Positions 14,655 to 23,229 of a DNA stretch of 64,000 nucleotides are shown here, piece after piece. The DNA is taken from assembly GCA_023443515.1 (NCBI GenBank), contig JAEZUC010000029.1, forward strand, positions 68,745 to 132,744, given 5' to 3'. The number at the start of each line of letters is the position of its first letter. Within the stretch, counting starts at the first letter, position 1. The notes under the pieces are model-generated. The model searched no databases. It was not told the DNA's origin and saw only the letters and a program-made list of their open reading frames with translations. Both the position numbers and the translations under genes were made by a program. This stretch comes from Bacillota bacterium. Lineage in GTDB: Bacteria; Bacillota; Clostridia; Acetivibrionales; DSM-1351.

Positions 14655-15005
14655 ATGGATATATTGAAGTCAATCGAAAATGAACAGATAAGAACTGACC
14701 TTCCTAAATTGGAAATTGGTGATTTTATTAAGGTTCATGCAAAGATTAAAGAAGGAAACAGGGAAAGAATACAGGTATTCGAAGGTACTGTTATAGCTTT
14801 AAAAGGTTCCGGATTAAAGGAAACTTTTACAGTTAGAAGAGTATCCTACGGTGTAGGTGTTGAAAGAGTATTCCCTGTTAACTCACCAAGAATCGACCAT
14901 ATTGATGTGGTTAGAAAAGGTGTTGTTAGAAGAGCTAAGCTGTACTATCTCCGTGATAGAGTTGGTAAAGCTGCTAAAGTTAAGGAAAGACTTGACAAAA
15001 AATAA
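14655..15005 (+). CDS. rplS: 50S ribosomal protein L19
   Basis: The 116-residue L19 starts MDILKSIENEQIRTDLPKLE and contains ERIQVFEGTVIALKGSG and the RRAKLYYLRDR C-terminal block. It sits at the 30S-50S interface. The ATG at 14655 follows GGAGG (14641-14645) at normal spacing; the longer open frame from 14598 lies in the leader and has no homology to L19. It has its own promoter and terminator, and in this genome is separated from trmD, its usual neighbour, by an operon insertion. Confidence 0.97.
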   Translation: MDILKSIENEQIRTDLPKLEIGDFIKVHAKIKEGNRERIQVFEGTVIALKGSGLKETFTVRRVSYGVGVERVFPVNSPRIDHIDVVRKGVVRRAKLYYLRDRVGKAAKVKERLDKK

Positions 15006-15017
15006 GCATTAAGAGAC

Positions 15018-15049
15018 AAAAACCTAGGGGCGACTGTTCCTAGGTTTTT
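15018..15049 (+). terminator. Terminator of rplS
   Basis: Arms AAAAACCTAGG (15018-15028) and CCTAGGTTTTT (15039-15049) form a perfect 11-bp stem with a 10-base loop. Confidence 0.92.
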
Positions 15050-15080
15050 AGTTATATGAAAATATTTATTTAAATGACAT

Positions 15081-15109
15081 TTGAAAAAAGTGTTATATTT
15101 ATATATAAT
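15081..15109 (+). promoter_or_regulatory. Promoter of lepB
   Basis: TTGAAA (15081-15086), a 17-base spacer and TATAAT (15104-15109), about 60 bases before lepB. Confidence 0.75.
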
Positions 15110-15168
15110 AGTAACGTTACAAATGGAAATTTGGAATTTTGGTTAATAAAATTTAAGGTGGTGTTTCA

Positions 15169-15870
15169 ATGGAAAACCAGAATATAGACGATAAGGATCA
15201 ATTAAACTTGGAAAATAACATTTCTGAAAATGATTCAGAAGGTAATGAAAATCAAGGTGTTAAAGAAGAAGACGGTACAGCCAAAAAAAAGAACTCTCTA
15301 GGAAAAGAGATATTTGAGTGGTTTTTGGTGATTGTAGCCGCATTAGTTATATCCATGGTAATAAAAGCCTTCGTATTTTCAACCTATAAGGTTAATATGG
15401 TCTCAATGGAAAATACACTTTATGGAGGTCATAACGTAATAGTTTATAAAACAGGTTATTTTTTCAGTGAACCAAAGCATGGGCAGATAATAGTTTTTAC
15501 ACATGAAGAAGGTCAGTTTAAAGGACTGCTTAAATATTTGCCTGTAGCAAATCCCGGGGAAGTTGACTATATAAAGAGAGTAATCGGCGTACCGGGGGAT
15601 GAGATTGATATCAGAGATGGTTATGTTTGGAGAAAATCATCGGGTGATAAGGATTTTGTCAAGCTAGATGAACCCTACACAAAGGGTCTTACAGATTCAC
15701 ATGGAATGCAGCTTCCCTATAAAGTACCTGAGGATAAGTTATTCGTAATGGGTGATAATAGGGAACAGAGTCTTGATTCAAGGCAAATAGGCCCGGTTGA
15801 CATTGATTCTGTTATTGGACACGCGGTAATCAGGATATGGCCATTCTCAAAATTTGGCGGATTAAAATAA
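15169..15870 (+). CDS. lepB: Signal peptidase I
   Basis: This 233-residue membrane-anchored serine protease removes signal peptides from secreted proteins, which here would include the many cellulosomal enzymes. An acidic 45-residue cytoplasmic N-terminus precedes one membrane segment (about 48-68). Catalytic Ser79 lies in VSMENTL, Lys136 in DYIKRVIGVPGDE, and the GDNREQSLDSR box follows near residue 195. The long acidic N-terminal extension is larger than in many family members. RBS AAGGTGG precedes ATG. It clusters with rplS and rbgA as in Bacillus and clostridia. Confidence 0.96.
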   Translation: MENQNIDDKDQLNLENNISENDSEGNENQGVKEEDGTAKKKNSLGKEIFEWFLVIVAALVISMVIKAFVFSTYKVNMVSMENTLYGGHNVIVYKTGYFFSEPKHGQIIVFTHEEGQFKGLLKYLPVANPGEVDYIKRVIGVPGDEIDIRDGYVWRKSSGDKDFVKLDEPYTKGLTDSHGMQLPYKVPEDKLFVMGDNREQSLDSRQIGPVDIDSVIGHAVIRIWPFSKFGGLK

Positions 15871-15897
15871 CATAACTATATATACAAAGGAGAAATT

Positions 15898-16776
15898 ATG
15901 AACATTCAATGGTTTCCTGGGCATATGGCAAAAACAAGAAGGTTGATAGCCGAGAATCTAAAGCTTGTTGATGTTATTATTGAGCTTCTTGATGCAAGAA
16001 TACCATTTAGCAGCAGAAATCCTGAAATTAATTCATTAATAAATAATAAGCCCAGACTGGTTGCTTTCAATAAATCAGATCTCGCAGATGATAGAATATC
16101 AAGGCAGTGGATAAAGTGGTATGCTGACCAGGGGATTGATTGTATACTGATTAATTCCATAAATGGCAAAGGGCTTAACGAAGTTAAGGCCAGAGCGAGG
16201 GAATTGATGTCTGAAAAAATAGAGCGCAACAGGGCAAAGGGAAAAATATTTACACCTGTGAGAACCATGATTGTAGGTATACCAAATGTAGGAAAGTCAT
16301 CCTTTATAAACAAGATTGTCGGTAAGGCAACAGCAGTTACAGGTGACAGACCGGGTGTAACCAGAGGAAAGCAGTGGATACGAATAAACTCGGAGATTGA
16401 GCTTCTTGACACTCCGGGTATACTCTGGCCAAAGTTCGAAGATCAGGAAGTAGGTATGAACCTTGCTTTCACCGGAGCAATTAAGGATGATATAATGGAT
16501 ATCGGAGAAGTTGCAATGGAGCTTCTCTACAGGCTGTCCAAAACATACAATACCGAGCTTTGTACCCGCTTCAAGCTAGACCCTGAAGCCATAAAAGACA
16601 TGGGGCCTTTAGAGTTATTGGAGACGGTTGGACGAAAAAGAGGGTGTATCGTTTCAAAAGGTGAAATAGATTACTCGCGAATTTCAGCAATAGTTCTTGA
16701 TGAATTCAGGGGTGGGAAGATAGGAAGGATAACCCTTGAGAAGCCGGGTGACAGGGCTGAAACAAAAACCGAATAA
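15898..16776 (+). CDS. rbgA: Ribosome biogenesis GTPase RbgA (YlqF)
   Basis: This 292-residue circularly permuted GTPase is needed for late 50S assembly. The N-terminus MNIQWFPGHMAKTRR is diagnostic. G4 NKSD (about residue 59) comes before P-loop GIPNVGKSS (about 126) and DTPGI (about 170). The C-terminal rRNA-binding domain follows. AAAGGAG precedes the ATG. It sits 27 bases after lepB, and the rplS-lepB-rbgA-rnhB order matches the Bacillus ylqF region. A strong terminator follows. Confidence 0.97.
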   Translation: MNIQWFPGHMAKTRRLIAENLKLVDVIIELLDARIPFSSRNPEINSLINNKPRLVAFNKSDLADDRISRQWIKWYADQGIDCILINSINGKGLNEVKARARELMSEKIERNRAKGKIFTPVRTMIVGIPNVGKSSFINKIVGKATAVTGDRPGVTRGKQWIRINSEIELLDTPGILWPKFEDQEVGMNLAFTGAIKDDIMDIGEVAMELLYRLSKTYNTELCTRFKLDPEAIKDMGPLELLETVGRKRGCIVSKGEIDYSRISAIVLDEFRGGKIGRITLEKPGDRAETKTE

Positions 16777-16782
16777 AAATTT

Positions 16783-16814
16783 AAAAAGGTTGCCCTTTAA
16801 AGGGCAGCCTTTTT
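16783..16814 (+). terminator. Terminator of rbgA
   Basis: AAAAAGG-TTGCCCTTT (16783-16798) pairs with AAAGGGCAG-CCTTTTT (16799-16814), a nearly perfect 16-bp fold-back. Confidence 0.88.
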
Positions 16815-16908
16815 ATGGCAAGAGCGATTTTTTTAAACACTAGCCGTTACAAATAATATATAATGAAGTAAAGGCATTAATAATACAGGAATATATTGGA
16901 GTAATATA

Positions 16909-17676
16909 ATGGGAAATTTAACATTAAAACAAATTCAGGAAGAGGCTCAAAAGCTTTCACTTCAAGAAGCAATAGAGTATCTATCAACTTTACATAACAC
17001 GGGCTTTAAAGTAGACAAGCTACTGGAAAAGTATTACAGATTAAAAGACAAACACCAAAAGGAAATGGAACGCCTTGATAAAATGCTCTCCTTTGAAAGA
17101 CAAGCCATAAGTGAAGGCTTCAATTATATTGCTGGCGTTGACGAAGCAGGACGCGGACCTCTGGCCGGCCCTGTAGTTGCAGCTGCGGTTGTTTTGCCTA
17201 AGGGTATGACAATAGAAGGTGTAAATGATTCAAAAAAACTTTCAGAGGCCCAAAGAGAAAAATTATTTGACGAAATAAAAGAAAAAGCCCTTTCATATGG
17301 GGTTTCTATAATTGATGAAAAATACATAGACGAGGTTAATATTCTAAATGCTACCAAAATGGCAATGGCTGATGCACTAAATCGGCTTGATCCCAGTGCT
17401 GACTGTATACTTTTAGATGCTGTAAGGCTTGATAACATAAGCACAAAGCAGATTCCTATTATAAAGGGTGACAGCCTGAGTCTGTCCATTGCAGCAGCAT
17501 CAATTCTTGCAAAGGTTACAAGAGACAGGCTTTTAACAGAATATGATGCAAAATATCCTCAATACGGGTTTGCCGCTCACAAGGGCTATGGAACTCCCCA
17601 GCATATTTCCGCTATTAAAAAATTCGGGCTTTGTCCGATACATAGATTAAGCTTTGTAAAAAATTTCGTGGAGTAA
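16909..17676 (+). CDS. rnhB: Ribonuclease HII
   Basis: This 255-residue enzyme removes ribonucleotides and RNA from DNA-RNA hybrids. The acidic metal site is visible as GVDEAGRGPLAGP (about 77-89), LLDAVRL (about 166) and KGDSLSLSIAAASILAKVTRD (about 184-204). An N-terminal helical extension of about 70 residues precedes the catalytic domain, as in B. subtilis RnhB. TTGGAGT lies before ATG. It is probably the first gene of an rnhB-ylqG-ylqH-yraN run. Confidence 0.96.
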   Translation: MGNLTLKQIQEEAQKLSLQEAIEYLSTLHNTGFKVDKLLEKYYRLKDKHQKEMERLDKMLSFERQAISEGFNYIAGVDEAGRGPLAGPVVAAAVVLPKGMTIEGVNDSKKLSEAQREKLFDEIKEKALSYGVSIIDEKYIDEVNILNATKMAMADALNRLDPSADCILLDAVRLDNISTKQIPIIKGDSLSLSIAAASILAKVTRDRLLTEYDAKYPQYGFAAHKGYGTPQHISAIKKFGLCPIHRLSFVKNFVE

Positions 17677-17732
17677 TACATATTCTTCAGAGATTTGCAT
17701 AGCAATTTATTGTATGGCTGGAGGATAAGAGA

Positions 17733-19529
17733 TTGAGAATAGATGGGTTGGTAGCAGGCCAAATAAATATTTCAAATAACAATACGGATATTCTGAATAA
17801 ACTTAAACCGGGTGAAGTAATCAGGGCACAGGTACTCGAAAACAGCGGAGAAGAGCTGACCATAAAGCTTTCAGACGGCTCAGAGGTACGTGCAAATGCT
17901 TTAACAACCATAAATGCAAAAGAAGGAGACTTTGTAAACTTTGTTTTCAAGGGAACAGAGGGCGGTAAGCTTGTTCTTGAGTCATTGAGTGCCGGTACGT
18001 CGCAGCCCGTTAATGAGGCTCTTGCAAACGCAAAGAGTGCATTAGCTTCAATTAATATGCCCATTTCTGATAAAAATATAGAAATGGCAATGGCATTGCT
18101 GAAACAAAATGTCCCGGTAACCAATCAAACACTGTTAAAGATGGCGGAACTTTTAAATAGCGATACAGGACTAAAGGCGGATACGGCTGCTTTTCTTATA
18201 GCTTCAAAATTATCTGATAATATGAATAATATAGAAAAGCTGCAAAGCCTGCTTTCCGGCCGTCTTAAAATAACAGACAATATTAGTGGCCTGATAAAGC
18301 TTATAGAGGGTGCAGGAGGCACTGAAACCCCTAAAACACCACAAGAAATCGTTAACAGACTTGCAAGTCTCATAAAGGAAAACAACGAAAATGTACCTGT
18401 AAAAGCAGCCGTTATTGATAATCTGCTTGAAAAGCTTTCTTCACAAATAAAAATGAAGTTTGGAACTGCCGAGGGCTTAGTTGAAGGGAACAGTGCAAGT
18501 AATATTTCCGGGGGAAAAGCCGGAGCGACACTATTGACAGGGAATAGCCAGGCTACAGCGACACAAAATTCAGCTGTTATGGCAAAAATGGAAAACACAC
18601 AAAATACGGCAAATACGCCTATTACTCACAACAGCCAGGCTAAAACCGAAACGATTCAGGCATCATTACGTGCAGAGGCTGGTTCTGGAAGAGACAACGG
18701 CATAACTCCGGCACTTCTTTCCAAGTCAGACCTGCCTGTGCTCAAGGAACTAAGAAGCCACCTTCAAACTATTGCAGAAGAACAAAAACTAACCCAAGAA
18801 CAAATTACGGCTGTAAAATATATTGCCAAGGAAATTAACAATACTATTGAAAAAATAGGATTGAGACAGCAGGAACTGGATAACTTTAACTTTGATGCAG
18901 GCAAGCAGCATATTATAAAGGATGCGGTTAATACTCTTAAAAACCTCATAGTTAGAATAGACCATCAAAATAGCGATGAAATTAACCCTGTAAAACTTTA
19001 CAATGAATTAGACAGCTCTTTAACAGTAGTAAAAAACGCCATACAACATTTGCCTTCCGGGGTTAGGGAAGTGGCGGCCAATATAGTAAATAACTTTGAA
19101 AGTAATGTTAATTTTATAAATCAGCTGAATAATTACAGCTCATACGTACAGCTCCCTCTGAGCATATTCAACAAAAACACTACCGGTGAACTTTATATGC
19201 TAAAAAAAGGTTCCAAGGCAAAAAAGCTTGACCCTTCAAATCTAACGGTACTTCTTTCATTGGAAACTAACAATATTGGAAGGATAGATACCTTGCTAAG
19301 TATTAAAGAAAAGGATGTCAGCACCAATTTCAGGCTTGAAGACAGTGGAGTTTTCAATATACTCAAGGACAGCCACAAAACGCTGTACAATTCACTCCTT
19401 GAAAAGGGTTTCAGGTTAGTGGACTTCACCTTCAAGCTTTTAGAAGACCCACTCAGTATTGTAAATTTCGAAGAAGAAGCAAAAAAAGAGTTTATTAAAT
19501 CTCCGAACAACATAGATATTTTAGTGTAA
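17733..19529 (+). CDS. FliK/YlqG-like flagellar hook-length-control-type protein
   Basis: This 598-residue hydrophilic protein has an N-terminal beta-rich section (LKPGEVIRAQVLENSGEELTIKLSDGSEVRA, split here across residues 27-57), long helical and low-complexity middle parts (about 140-340), and a compact C-terminal domain (about 460-590) resembling the FliK C-terminal fold. No enzyme motifs are visible. The call rests mostly on synteny: in Bacillus the order rbgA-rnhB-ylqG-ylqH places a FliK-like gene here, next to an FlhB-tail homologue. The TTG start follows GGAGG by 8 bases. Its function outside flagellar clusters is unknown. Confidence 0.6.
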   Translation: MRIDGLVAGQINISNNNTDILNKLKPGEVIRAQVLENSGEELTIKLSDGSEVRANALTTINAKEGDFVNFVFKGTEGGKLVLESLSAGTSQPVNEALANAKSALASINMPISDKNIEMAMALLKQNVPVTNQTLLKMAELLNSDTGLKADTAAFLIASKLSDNMNNIEKLQSLLSGRLKITDNISGLIKLIEGAGGTETPKTPQEIVNRLASLIKENNENVPVKAAVIDNLLEKLSSQIKMKFGTAEGLVEGNSASNISGGKAGATLLTGNSQATATQNSAVMAKMENTQNTANTPITHNSQAKTETIQASLRAEAGSGRDNGITPALLSKSDLPVLKELRSHLQTIAEEQKLTQEQITAVKYIAKEINNTIEKIGLRQQELDNFNFDAGKQHIIKDAVNTLKNLIVRIDHQNSDEINPVKLYNELDSSLTVVKNAIQHLPSGVREVAANIVNNFESNVNFINQLNNYSSYVQLPLSIFNKNTTGELYMLKKGSKAKKLDPSNLTVLLSLETNNIGRIDTLLSIKEKDVSTNFRLEDSGVFNILKDSHKTLYNSLLEKGFRLVDFTFKLLEDPLSIVNFEEEAKKEFIKSPNNIDILV

Positions 19530-19568
19530 ATACAGCAAAAACAAAACTACGAATGGTGGGGATGCCGA

Positions 19569-19865
19569 TTGAAGGAAGATAATGTGAAAAAACAAATAAA
19601 ACATGCAGCAGCCTTGCAATACTCACCTGATACTGATGCGGCTCCTAAAATAGTTGCGGCGGGAAAGGGTCAAATCGCAGAGAGAATCATTCAGAAGGCA
19701 CAGGAAAGCAATGTTCCCTTATATCAGGACAGTAATCTTGCGCAAACCCTTTCATCGTTGTGTATAGGGGATGAAATACCTCCCGAAATATATGAGGTGG
19801 TAGCAGAGATACTTATATTTATAGGGTGTGTGGATGAAAGCTATGGAGATTTGTATGATGACTGA
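19569..19865 (+). CDS. ylqH: FlhB C-terminal-domain-like protein (YlqH/FhlB)
   Basis: This 98-residue protein corresponds to the cytoplasmic switch domain of the type III export protein FlhB, without membrane segments. AAALQYSPDTDAAPKIVAAG and IGDEIPPEIYEVVAEIL are characteristic. The FlhB autocleavage motif NPTH is replaced by SPDT. It follows the FliK-like gene, its natural partner in substrate-specificity switching, although no other flagellar genes lie nearby. The TTG at 19569 is used; a GTG at 19584 with AAGGAAG upstream is equally possible. Its end overlaps yraN by a few bases. Confidence 0.85.
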   Translation: MKEDNVKKQIKHAAALQYSPDTDAAPKIVAAGKGQIAERIIQKAQESNVPLYQDSNLAQTLSSLCIGDEIPPEIYEVVAEILIFIGCVDESYGDLYDD

Positions 19866-20238
19866 TACAAATAAAAAGCAAATCGGTGCGGTAGGTGAGA
19901 AGGAAGCTGCGGAATTTCTCCAGAGAAACGGATACAGTATCCTGAAAACAAATTATAGGGTAGGGCGTTTGGGCGAAATAGATATAATTGCAAAGGAAAA
20001 TGAATACATTTGTTTTGTAGAGGTAAAAACCAGAAGGACAATTAAATTCGGAACACCCGGGGAAGCAGTGACCCGAGGGAAACAACAGAAGATTCGCCAA
20101 ATAGCATCTATATATCTGACAAACACAGGAAAAATTGATGTGAAGGTGAGATTTGATGTTATTGAAGTAATAATGGATAAATCCATGGAAAGTACAACAA
20201 GCATTAAAAGTATAAACCTGATAAAAGATGCGTTTTAA
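19858..20238 (+). CDS. yraN: YraN/UPF0102 family nuclease-fold protein
   Basis: This 126-residue protein has the endonuclease-like (PD-(D/E)XK) core seen in the family: GEKEAAEFLQRNGY, GEIDIIAKENEYICFVEVKTR (acidic residues and Glu-x-Lys), and FDVIEV. The biochemical role is unproven; homologues are linked to Holliday-junction-resolvase-like folds. The ATG at 19858, or 19855, just inside the end of ylqH follows GGAG (19845-19848). The upstream open frame only extends into ylqH. Confidence 0.88.
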   Translation: MTDTNKKQIGAVGEKEAAEFLQRNGYSILKTNYRVGRLGEIDIIAKENEYICFVEVKTRRTIKFGTPGEAVTRGKQQKIRQIASIYLTNTGKIDVKVRFDVIEVIMDKSMESTTSIKSINLIKDAF

Positions 20239-20279
20239 ACCGTATATTAAATTTCAAATTTTAAAATGGAGATGACAGC

Positions 20280-21218
20280 ATGACTTTTGTTGACGCACAT
20301 TGTGATACCATCACAACTATAATGGAAACAGGCGAAGCCCTGAAAAATAATAATGGTCATATTGATCTTGACAGATTAAAAAAGTATGATAGTTTTGTTC
20401 AGTTCTTTGCAGCATTTATTGCTCCTGAACAGGCAAAAATGGGGGCTCTTAAGCGAACGCTCGATATTATAGACAGGCTTTACAGCGAAATAGAAATTAA
20501 TAAGAACGATATTATGTTATGTCGTAATTACAACGATATAACAACTGCAGTTAAAAGTCGTAAAGTAGCTGCGGTTCTAACCATTGAAGGCGGGGAAGCA
20601 CTTGAGGGAAGCCTAGCTGTATTGCGTATGCTATATCAATTAGGTGTAAGGGCTATAACTCTTACTTGGAACTTCAGAAACCAGATTGCTGACGGTGTAG
20701 CTGATGAAATTACCAATGGAGGTCTTACTCCCTTCGGCAGGCAAGTAGTTGCCGAGATGAACAAATTAGGAATGATGGTTGATGTATCCCATCTGTCCGA
20801 AGCAGGTTTTTGGGATGTAATAAACCTTTCAGCTTCTCCAATAATAGCGTCCCATTCCAATGCTAAAAAGATTTGCGACCATAGTAGAAATTTAACGGAT
20901 GAACAGCTTCTTGCATTGAAAAAAAATGGTGGTGTAACAGGTATAAACCTTTGTCCCTACTTTATAGTCAAGGATGGTAAAGCAGAAATAAAACATGTCA
21001 TAGCCCACATTGAACATATTTTAGGGTTGACAGGTGAGGATACTTTGGGACTGGGAGCTGATTTTGACGGAATAGATAAAACGCCCATAGGGCTTGAAGG
21101 AGTACAGTGCTTATCGGATTTAATAAATGAACTATTGAAATTGAATTATAATGAATCACTTTTAAATAAAATTGCAGGTGAAAACTTTTTAAGAGTAATA
21201 AAAACAGTAGTTAAGTAA
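20280..21218 (+). CDS. Membrane-dipeptidase family (M19) zinc dipeptidase
   Basis: This 312-residue metallopeptidase is homologous to renal dipeptidase. The zinc ligands and family motifs are DAHCDT (residues 5-10), TIEGGEAL near residue 102, DVSHLSEAGFWD near 169, ASHSNAKKICDHSRNLTD near 190 and GADFDG near 261. It hydrolyses dipeptides, including D-amino-acid-containing ones in some members; the substrate here is unknown. No signal peptide is seen, so it is probably cytoplasmic. AAATGGAGATG precedes the start. A palindromic hairpin shared with a convergent ncRNA lies downstream. Confidence 0.93.
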   Translation: MTFVDAHCDTITTIMETGEALKNNNGHIDLDRLKKYDSFVQFFAAFIAPEQAKMGALKRTLDIIDRLYSEIEINKNDIMLCRNYNDITTAVKSRKVAAVLTIEGGEALEGSLAVLRMLYQLGVRAITLTWNFRNQIADGVADEITNGGLTPFGRQVVAEMNKLGMMVDVSHLSEAGFWDVINLSASPIIASHSNAKKICDHSRNLTDEQLLALKKNGGVTGINLCPYFIVKDGKAEIKHVIAHIEHILGLTGEDTLGLGADFDGIDKTPIGLEGVQCLSDLINELLKLNYNESLLNKIAGENFLRVIKTVVK

Positions 21219-21221
21219 AAA

Positions 21222-21503
21222 AATAAAATACAAGCCGCTAATCTCAACTGAACAGGAAGGGGAGTATTAGCGGCTTATATTATTAATAATATTGAAAATG
21301 CCTTTTGAAGACATTCATGTCTGATGTGGAAGCCTTAGAGACTTCTTTTTTCAGAAAATAAGGTGGAGGGCTTCTATATATATTTCTGTTTCCAGCTGAT
21401 TCAGCCTTGATCAAGGCACATCCCCTTATGGGAATATAGGTTACGCTGGCACCTATGTAAGATAACCCGTCACGTTTCAAGGTTTACATAAAACAATAAT
21501 CTG
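21222..21503 (-). ncRNA. Candidate structured non-coding RNA (about 280 nt)
   Basis: On the minus strand a full-consensus promoter (21538-21510) fires into a gene-less stretch that ends in an 11-bp terminator stem (21277-21267 / 21243-21233) with a T-rich tail. In transcript order the region can form a CCTTGAA/TTCAAaaGG closing helix, ATAGGT-ACCTAT, CCC-ataa-GGG, GCCTT-gatc-AAGGC, CTG-GAAA-CAG (a GNRA loop), GAAGCC/GGCTTC and GACAT-ga-ATGTC. The 65-codon ORF inside (TTG start at 21480) has no ribosome-binding site. A 6S-type RNA is one possibility, but identity is unproven. Confidence 0.62.
21233..21277 (-). terminator. Terminator of the minus-strand ncRNA
   Basis: AAGCCGCTAAT and ATTAGCGGCTT form a perfect 11-bp stem. 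The T-rich tail is on the minus side (GTATTTTATTTTTTT). The + strand lacks a T-run, so it mainly serves the ncRNA and only weakly the dipeptidase gene. Confidence 0.75.
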
Positions 21504-21509
21504 TTAATT

Positions 21510-21538
21510 ATTATACGGATTTAACAATGTAATGTCAA
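21510..21538 (-). promoter_or_regulatory. Consensus promoter of the minus-strand ncRNA
   Basis: Read on the minus strand: TTGACA (21538-21533), a 17-base spacer and TATAAT (21515-21510). Predicted transcription start near 21503. Confidence 0.8.
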
Positions 21539-21749
21539 TTAAGGTAAACATGTAATTTGTGCATCTGTTACTGTATTTTCCCTTGATTTATAGACAAGCT
21601 GTAACAGGCTTTTATTGCGATATTACAATACAAAAGGCTAATTTAAAAATTAACTGCAGTTTGTTTGTTTGATTCCTGCATAATTTTCAATGAAAGTCTT
21701 TTAAAGAATAATACTGCTCACATTTTTTGAATTGGTAAGAACATATAAC

Positions 21750-21778
21750 TTGCAAATATTAATAAAATGTATTAGAAT
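21750..21778 (+). promoter_or_regulatory. Promoter of the aminotransferase gene
   Basis: TTGCAA (21750-21755), a 17-base spacer and TAGAAT (21773-21778), about 50 bases before the ATG. The rest of 21540-21749 shows nothing recognisable. Confidence 0.6.
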
Positions 21779-21825
21779 TGATATGTGTTTGATACAGGTC
21801 AAAATGGCAATCGGAGGAGATTATT

Positions 21826-23103
21826 ATGAAAAGCTATAAGGATTTATCTAAAGAAGAATTAAAAAAAGAAATTGAGATATTACAAAAAAGATATAATGAA
21901 TTTAAAGCACAGAATCTTAAACTTGATATGACTAGAGGTAAGCCTTGTGCTGAACAGCTTGATATAAGTATGGATATCCTTGATATACCTGCCAAAGAAC
22001 TCAGAAAGACTGCGGACGGCACAGACTGCTTCAATTATGGAGTTCTTGATGGTATTCCGGAAGCAAAAGCACTCTTTGCAGAAATGCTGGAAGTGAGTAC
22101 CGATGAAATTATGGTTGGAGGAAATTCCAGTCTTAACTTAATGTATGATACTGTTGCAAGAGCTATGTCACTTGGTATACTTGGCAATACTCCATGGTCA
22201 AAGCTGGAGGGAGCAAAATTCCTTTGCCCAAGTCCGGGATATGACAGACATTTTGCTATATGTGAATTATTTGGAATAGAGATGATTACCGTCGATATGA
22301 AGCAGGATGGGCCGGATATGGATACCATTGAAAAACTTGTTTCAGAAGACGAGAGTATAAAGGGTATATGGTGTGTTCCTAAATACAGCAATCCTGACGG
22401 AATCACTTATACTGATGAGGTTGTTGACAGGTTTGCAAACCTGAAACCAAAAGCAAAAGATTTCAGAATCTTCTGGGATAACGCTTATTGTGTACATCAT
22501 CTGTCAGACAATCCTGACAAATTGAAGAACATACTAAAAGCATGTAAGGATGCAGGAAATGAGAATATGGTATATATTTTCAGTTCAACATCCAAGATAA
22601 GCTTCCCCGGTGCAGGTGTTGCAGTTATGGCAACAAGTGCTGAAAATCTTAAAGGAGTAAAAAAGAGCCTTACTATACAAACAATAGGACATGATAAAAT
22701 AAATCAATTGAGACATGCAAAATACTTTAAAAGTCTTGAAGGCATCAATGCTCACATGAAAAAGCATGCTGATATATTGGAACCAAAATTCAATACAGTT
22801 CTTGAAATTCTTGATGTAGAACTGGGTGGTAAGGATATTGCATCCTGGAATAAGCCAAATGGCGGATACTTTGTCAGTCTCAATACTATGGACAATTGTG
22901 CAAAAGAAGTTGCAAAGCTTGCAGGAGAGGCAGGCGTGGCATTAACAAAAGCGGGTGCCACATTCCCATATGGCAATGACCCAAGAGACAGAAACTTGAG
23001 GATAGCTCCAACAATGCCTCCGGTTGAGGAATTGAAGAAGGCTATAGAAGTTCTGGGGATATGTGTTCAATTGGTAAGTGCTACTAAACTGTTAAATCAA
23101 TAA
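21826..23103 (+). CDS. Aspartate aminotransferase-type class I PLP enzyme (MocR-type aminotransferase family)
   Basis: This 425-residue PLP-dependent aminotransferase is of the subgroup found as stand-alone proteins in Firmicutes. The N-terminal helix ends in LDMTRGKPCAEQLD; NYGVLDGIPEAK, KYSNPDGITY (cofactor and substrate contacts) and FSSTSKISFPGAG (the Schiff-base lysine, near residue 258) follow. Family members transaminate aspartate or alanine with 2-oxoglutarate; the exact substrate is not decided here. GGAGG precedes the ATG. It is monocistronic between its own promoter and a strong terminator. Confidence 0.88.
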   Translation: MKSYKDLSKEELKKEIEILQKRYNEFKAQNLKLDMTRGKPCAEQLDISMDILDIPAKELRKTADGTDCFNYGVLDGIPEAKALFAEMLEVSTDEIMVGGNSSLNLMYDTVARAMSLGILGNTPWSKLEGAKFLCPSPGYDRHFAICELFGIEMITVDMKQDGPDMDTIEKLVSEDESIKGIWCVPKYSNPDGITYTDEVVDRFANLKPKAKDFRIFWDNAYCVHHLSDNPDKLKNILKACKDAGNENMVYIFSSTSKISFPGAGVAVMATSAENLKGVKKSLTIQTIGHDKINQLRHAKYFKSLEGINAHMKKHADILEPKFNTVLEILDVELGGKDIASWNKPNGGYFVSLNTMDNCAKEVAKLAGEAGVALTKAGATFPYGNDPRDRNLRIAPTMPPVEELKKAIEVLGICVQLVSATKLLNQ

Positions 23104-23163
23104 TTATTTTATAAATAACTTGAATAGGTTCTTTTTTCAAGCTATAATAATCCATGAGTTAGA

Positions 23164-23183
23164 ATTGTAATGTCAATTACAAT
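23164..23183. other. Perfect 8-bp inverted repeat after the aminotransferase
   Basis: ATTGTAAT-gtca-ATTACAAT. No T-run follows, so it is either an operator-like palindrome for purB or an upstream part of the terminator region. Confidence 0.5.
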
Positions 23184-23205
23184 CTCATATTCATAAATGT
23201 CTAAA

Positions 23206-23229
23206 GCGGGATAAAATCCCGCACTTTTT
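23206..23229 (+). terminator. Terminator of the aminotransferase gene
   Basis: GCGGGAT (23206-23212), loop AAA and ATCCCGC (23216-23222), followed by ACTTTTTTT. Confidence 0.9.

Noticed and set aside
21283..21480. 65-codon minus-strand ORF within the candidate ncRNA
   Set aside because: It starts at TTG without a ribosome-binding site, its protein resembles nothing known, and the region is dense in RNA helices between a promoter and a terminator.
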